Positions 5,957 to 7,171 of a stretch of 7,171 nucleotides of DNA are shown in pieces. The stretch is from Lachnospiraceae bacterium (GTDB taxonomy: Bacteria > Bacillota > Clostridia > Lachnospirales > Lachnospiraceae). Positions within the stretch are counted from its first letter, which is position 1. The number at the start of each line of letters is the position of its first letter. The DNA lies in contig JAFPYK010000128.1 of assembly GCA_017412265.1 (NCBI GenBank), forward strand, positions 1-7,171, in the 5' to 3' direction. Position numbers and translations under genes: made by a program. Under the pieces are notes generated by a model. That model was given only the letters and a program-made list of their open reading frames with translations, did not search any database and was not told where the DNA came from.

Positions 5957-6619
5957 ATGTTAGAAGATGAAAGGATGGCCGCTTATCTGCATTCACTGGA
6001 CCCGGTGCTGCCGGAGGGGCTGTACGCGCTGGAGAAGTCTGCCCTGGAGCGGGAGATTCCGATCATCCGTCGCTCCACGCAGAGCCTGCTGCGATTTCTC
6101 ATCCGCAAGGCCCGGCCGTTGAGGATCCTTGAGATCGGAACGGCCGTCGGCTTCTCTGCACTGTTTATGCGGCTGTACCAGGACCCTTCCGGGGAGATCG
6201 TCACGATTGAGAAGGTGCCGGCGAAGATCGCCGAGGCGAAGGAGCATCTCCGGGAAATGGATCCGGAGGGGGCGATCCGCCTGCTGGAGGGAGATGCCGC
6301 GGAGGTTCTGGAGGATCTTGTGCAGGCAGGAGAGGTGTATGATATGGTATTTCTGGATGCGGCGAAAGCGCAGTATCCGGCCTATCTGGTACCGATCCGC
6401 AGGCTTCTGGCCCCGGGCGGGCTGCTGGTGTCTGACAATGTTCTGCAGGACGGGACGGTTGCGCAATCCCGCTTTGCGGTGACCAGAAGAGACCGCACCA
6501 TTCACAGCCGGATGCGGGAGTTCCTGCACCAGCTGACACATGATGAAGAATTGACAACCGTGATTCTGCCGGTGGGCGACGGTGTCGCACTGTCGGTGAA
6601 GGAACGCGTTGAGGAGTGA
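5957..6619 (+). CDS. trmR: SAM-dependent O-methyltransferase, probable tRNA 5-hydroxyuridine methyltransferase TrmR
   Basis: 220 residues from ATG 5957. The class I methyltransferase motifs are LEIGTAVGFS (58-67, SAM loop), acidic Glu85 after strand 2, GDA (112-114) and FLDAAKAQY (132-140). SDNVL (159-163) follows; Asp134, Asp160 and Asn161 fit the divalent-metal ligands of the methyltransferase-3 (COMT-like) family. GDGVALS near the C-terminus is also typical. In B. subtilis the positional homologue YrrM is TrmR, which methylates 5-hydroxyuridine at tRNA position 34 to 5-methoxyuridine; the U32 gene next door supplies the hydroxylation step, supporting this call. I prefer 5957 because family members begin near MLEDERMAAYLHSL and GGGAG lies 10 bases upstream. 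An alternative ATG at 5897 overlaps the upstream stop, lacks a good binding site and would translate the hairpin. Confidence 0.85.
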   Translation: MLEDERMAAYLHSLDPVLPEGLYALEKSALEREIPIIRRSTQSLLRFLIRKARPLRILEIGTAVGFSALFMRLYQDPSGEIVTIEKVPAKIAEAKEHLREMDPEGAIRLLEGDAAEVLEDLVQAGEVYDMVFLDAAKAQYPAYLVPIRRLLAPGGLLVSDNVLQDGTVAQSRFAVTRRDRTIHSRMREFLHQLTHDEELTTVILPVGDGVALSVKERVEE

Positions 6620-6624
6620 ATCAT

Positions 6625-7171
6625 ATGACGGACAGAGTGAGGGTCCCGGAGCTTCTGATGCCTGCCGGGAGCCTGGAGGTGTTAAAGATCGCGCTTCGGT
6701 TCGGCGCGGATGCCTGCTATATCGGCGGGGAAGCATTCGGTCTCAGAGCCAAGGCGAAGAATTTCTCTCCGGAGGAGATGAGGGAAGCGATCGCATTTGC
6801 CCACAGTATGGGCAAGAAGGTCTATGTGACCGCGAATATCCTGGCGCACAACCGGGACCTTGAGGGTGTGCGTGAGTATTTCCGTGAGATGAAGATCATG
6901 CGCCCGGATGCGCTGATCATCTCGGATCCCGGAGTGTTCCAGATCGAGCGCGAAGTCTGCCCGGAGATCCCGGTGCATATCTCGACACAGGCCAACAATG
7001 TCAATTACGGAACGTACCGGTTCTGGCAGAGCCTCGGTGCCTCGCGTGTCGTTACGGGGCGCGAGCTGTCGCTGGAGGAGATCCGCGAGATCCGGGCTCA
7101 TATCCCGGAGGATTTTGAGATCGAGACCTTTGTGCACGGGGCCATGTGCATCTCATATTCCGGCCGGTGCC
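6625..7171 (+). CDS. trhP: U32 peptidase-family protein, probable tRNA hydroxylation protein TrhP (3' end outside window)
   Basis: The frame opens at ATG 6625, with GAGGAG 8 bases upstream and 5 bases after trmR, and is still open at the window end (182 residues). PELLMPAGSLEVLKIALRFGADACYIGG at the N-terminus, HISTQANNVNYGT near 120 and the U32 signature FVHGAMCISYSGRC near 170 identify the family. Although named peptidases, YegQ/TrhP (E. coli) and YrrN/YrrO (B. subtilis) are needed for prephenate-dependent hydroxylation of tRNA U34. Adjacency to trmR supports that role. The visible cysteines of the signature (Cys175 and Cys182) are typical of the family. Whether it is the TrhP1 or TrhP2 type, or a fused two-domain form, depends on sequence beyond the window. 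Other U32 roles, such as ubiquinone hydroxylation, are unlikely in this context. Confidence 0.88.
   Translation, partial: MTDRVRVPELLMPAGSLEVLKIALRFGADACYIGGEAFGLRAKAKNFSPEEMREAIAFAHSMGKKVYVTANILAHNRDLEGVREYFREMKIMRPDALIISDPGVFQIEREVCPEIPVHISTQANNVNYGTYRFWQSLGASRVVTGRELSLEEIREIRAHIPEDFEIETFVHGAMCISYSGRC

Noticed and set aside
5993..6736. Minus-strand open frame of 247 codons across trmR and the trhP start
   Set aside because: It overlaps two clearly recognised genes in antisense and its translation is low-complexity, His/Arg/Pro-rich with no motif.

Overview
The window is a compact, mostly co-oriented stretch of a chromosomal housekeeping region from a Bacillota bacterium. It is most likely a fairly G+C-rich member of Clostridia, close to Lachnospiraceae. 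This rests on gene content and order, not on any database search. The markers are a ThiI that ends without a rhodanese domain, IreB-RuvX-DUF1292 in a row, ribonuclease J, a YlbF-family protein, strong GGAGG-type ribosome binding sites and occasional TTG/GTG starts. I see no prophage, insertion sequence, CRISPR array, rRNA or tRNA gene.

Layout. Positions 1-573 hold the 3' end of thiI (tRNA 4-thiouridine synthesis). A hairpin with T-rich flanks on both sides (582-611) separates it from a convergent small gene (871-634, minus strand) for an HPr-like protein that lacks the phosphorylatable histidine but keeps the regulatory-serine motif. That gene has a clear promoter (903-931, minus). Divergently, mtaB (970-2292) encodes the radical-SAM methylthiotransferase for t6A37 in tRNA. 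A 136-base A+T-rich intergenic region then carries a good sigma-A-type promoter (2341-2369). It leads a tight plus-strand gene train that runs to the end of the window: ireB, ruvX, a DUF1292 gene, ribonuclease J, a ylbF-family gene, a short membrane protein with only the N-terminal part of MltG, a tRNA U34 methyltransferase (trmR-like) and a truncated-by-window U32 peptidase-family gene (trhP-like).

How the genes relate. From general knowledge, Bacillus subtilis has the order yrzL(ireB)-yrrK(ruvX)-yrzB-yrrL(mltG)-yrrM(trmR)-yrrN/yrrO(trhP). The window keeps that order but places ribonuclease J and a YlbF-family protein between yrzB and mltG, and mltG is reduced to its membrane anchor plus LysM-like domain. 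The themes are tRNA modification (s4U8, ms2t6A37, mo5U34), RNA decay (RNase J, with a YlbF-family protein that in B. subtilis affects RNase Y) and envelope control (IreB, MltG-like). The most interesting points are the catalytic-domain-free MltG relative, the RNase J-YlbF pair inside this conserved operon, and the His-less HPr. I do not see a wholly new system such as a defence island.
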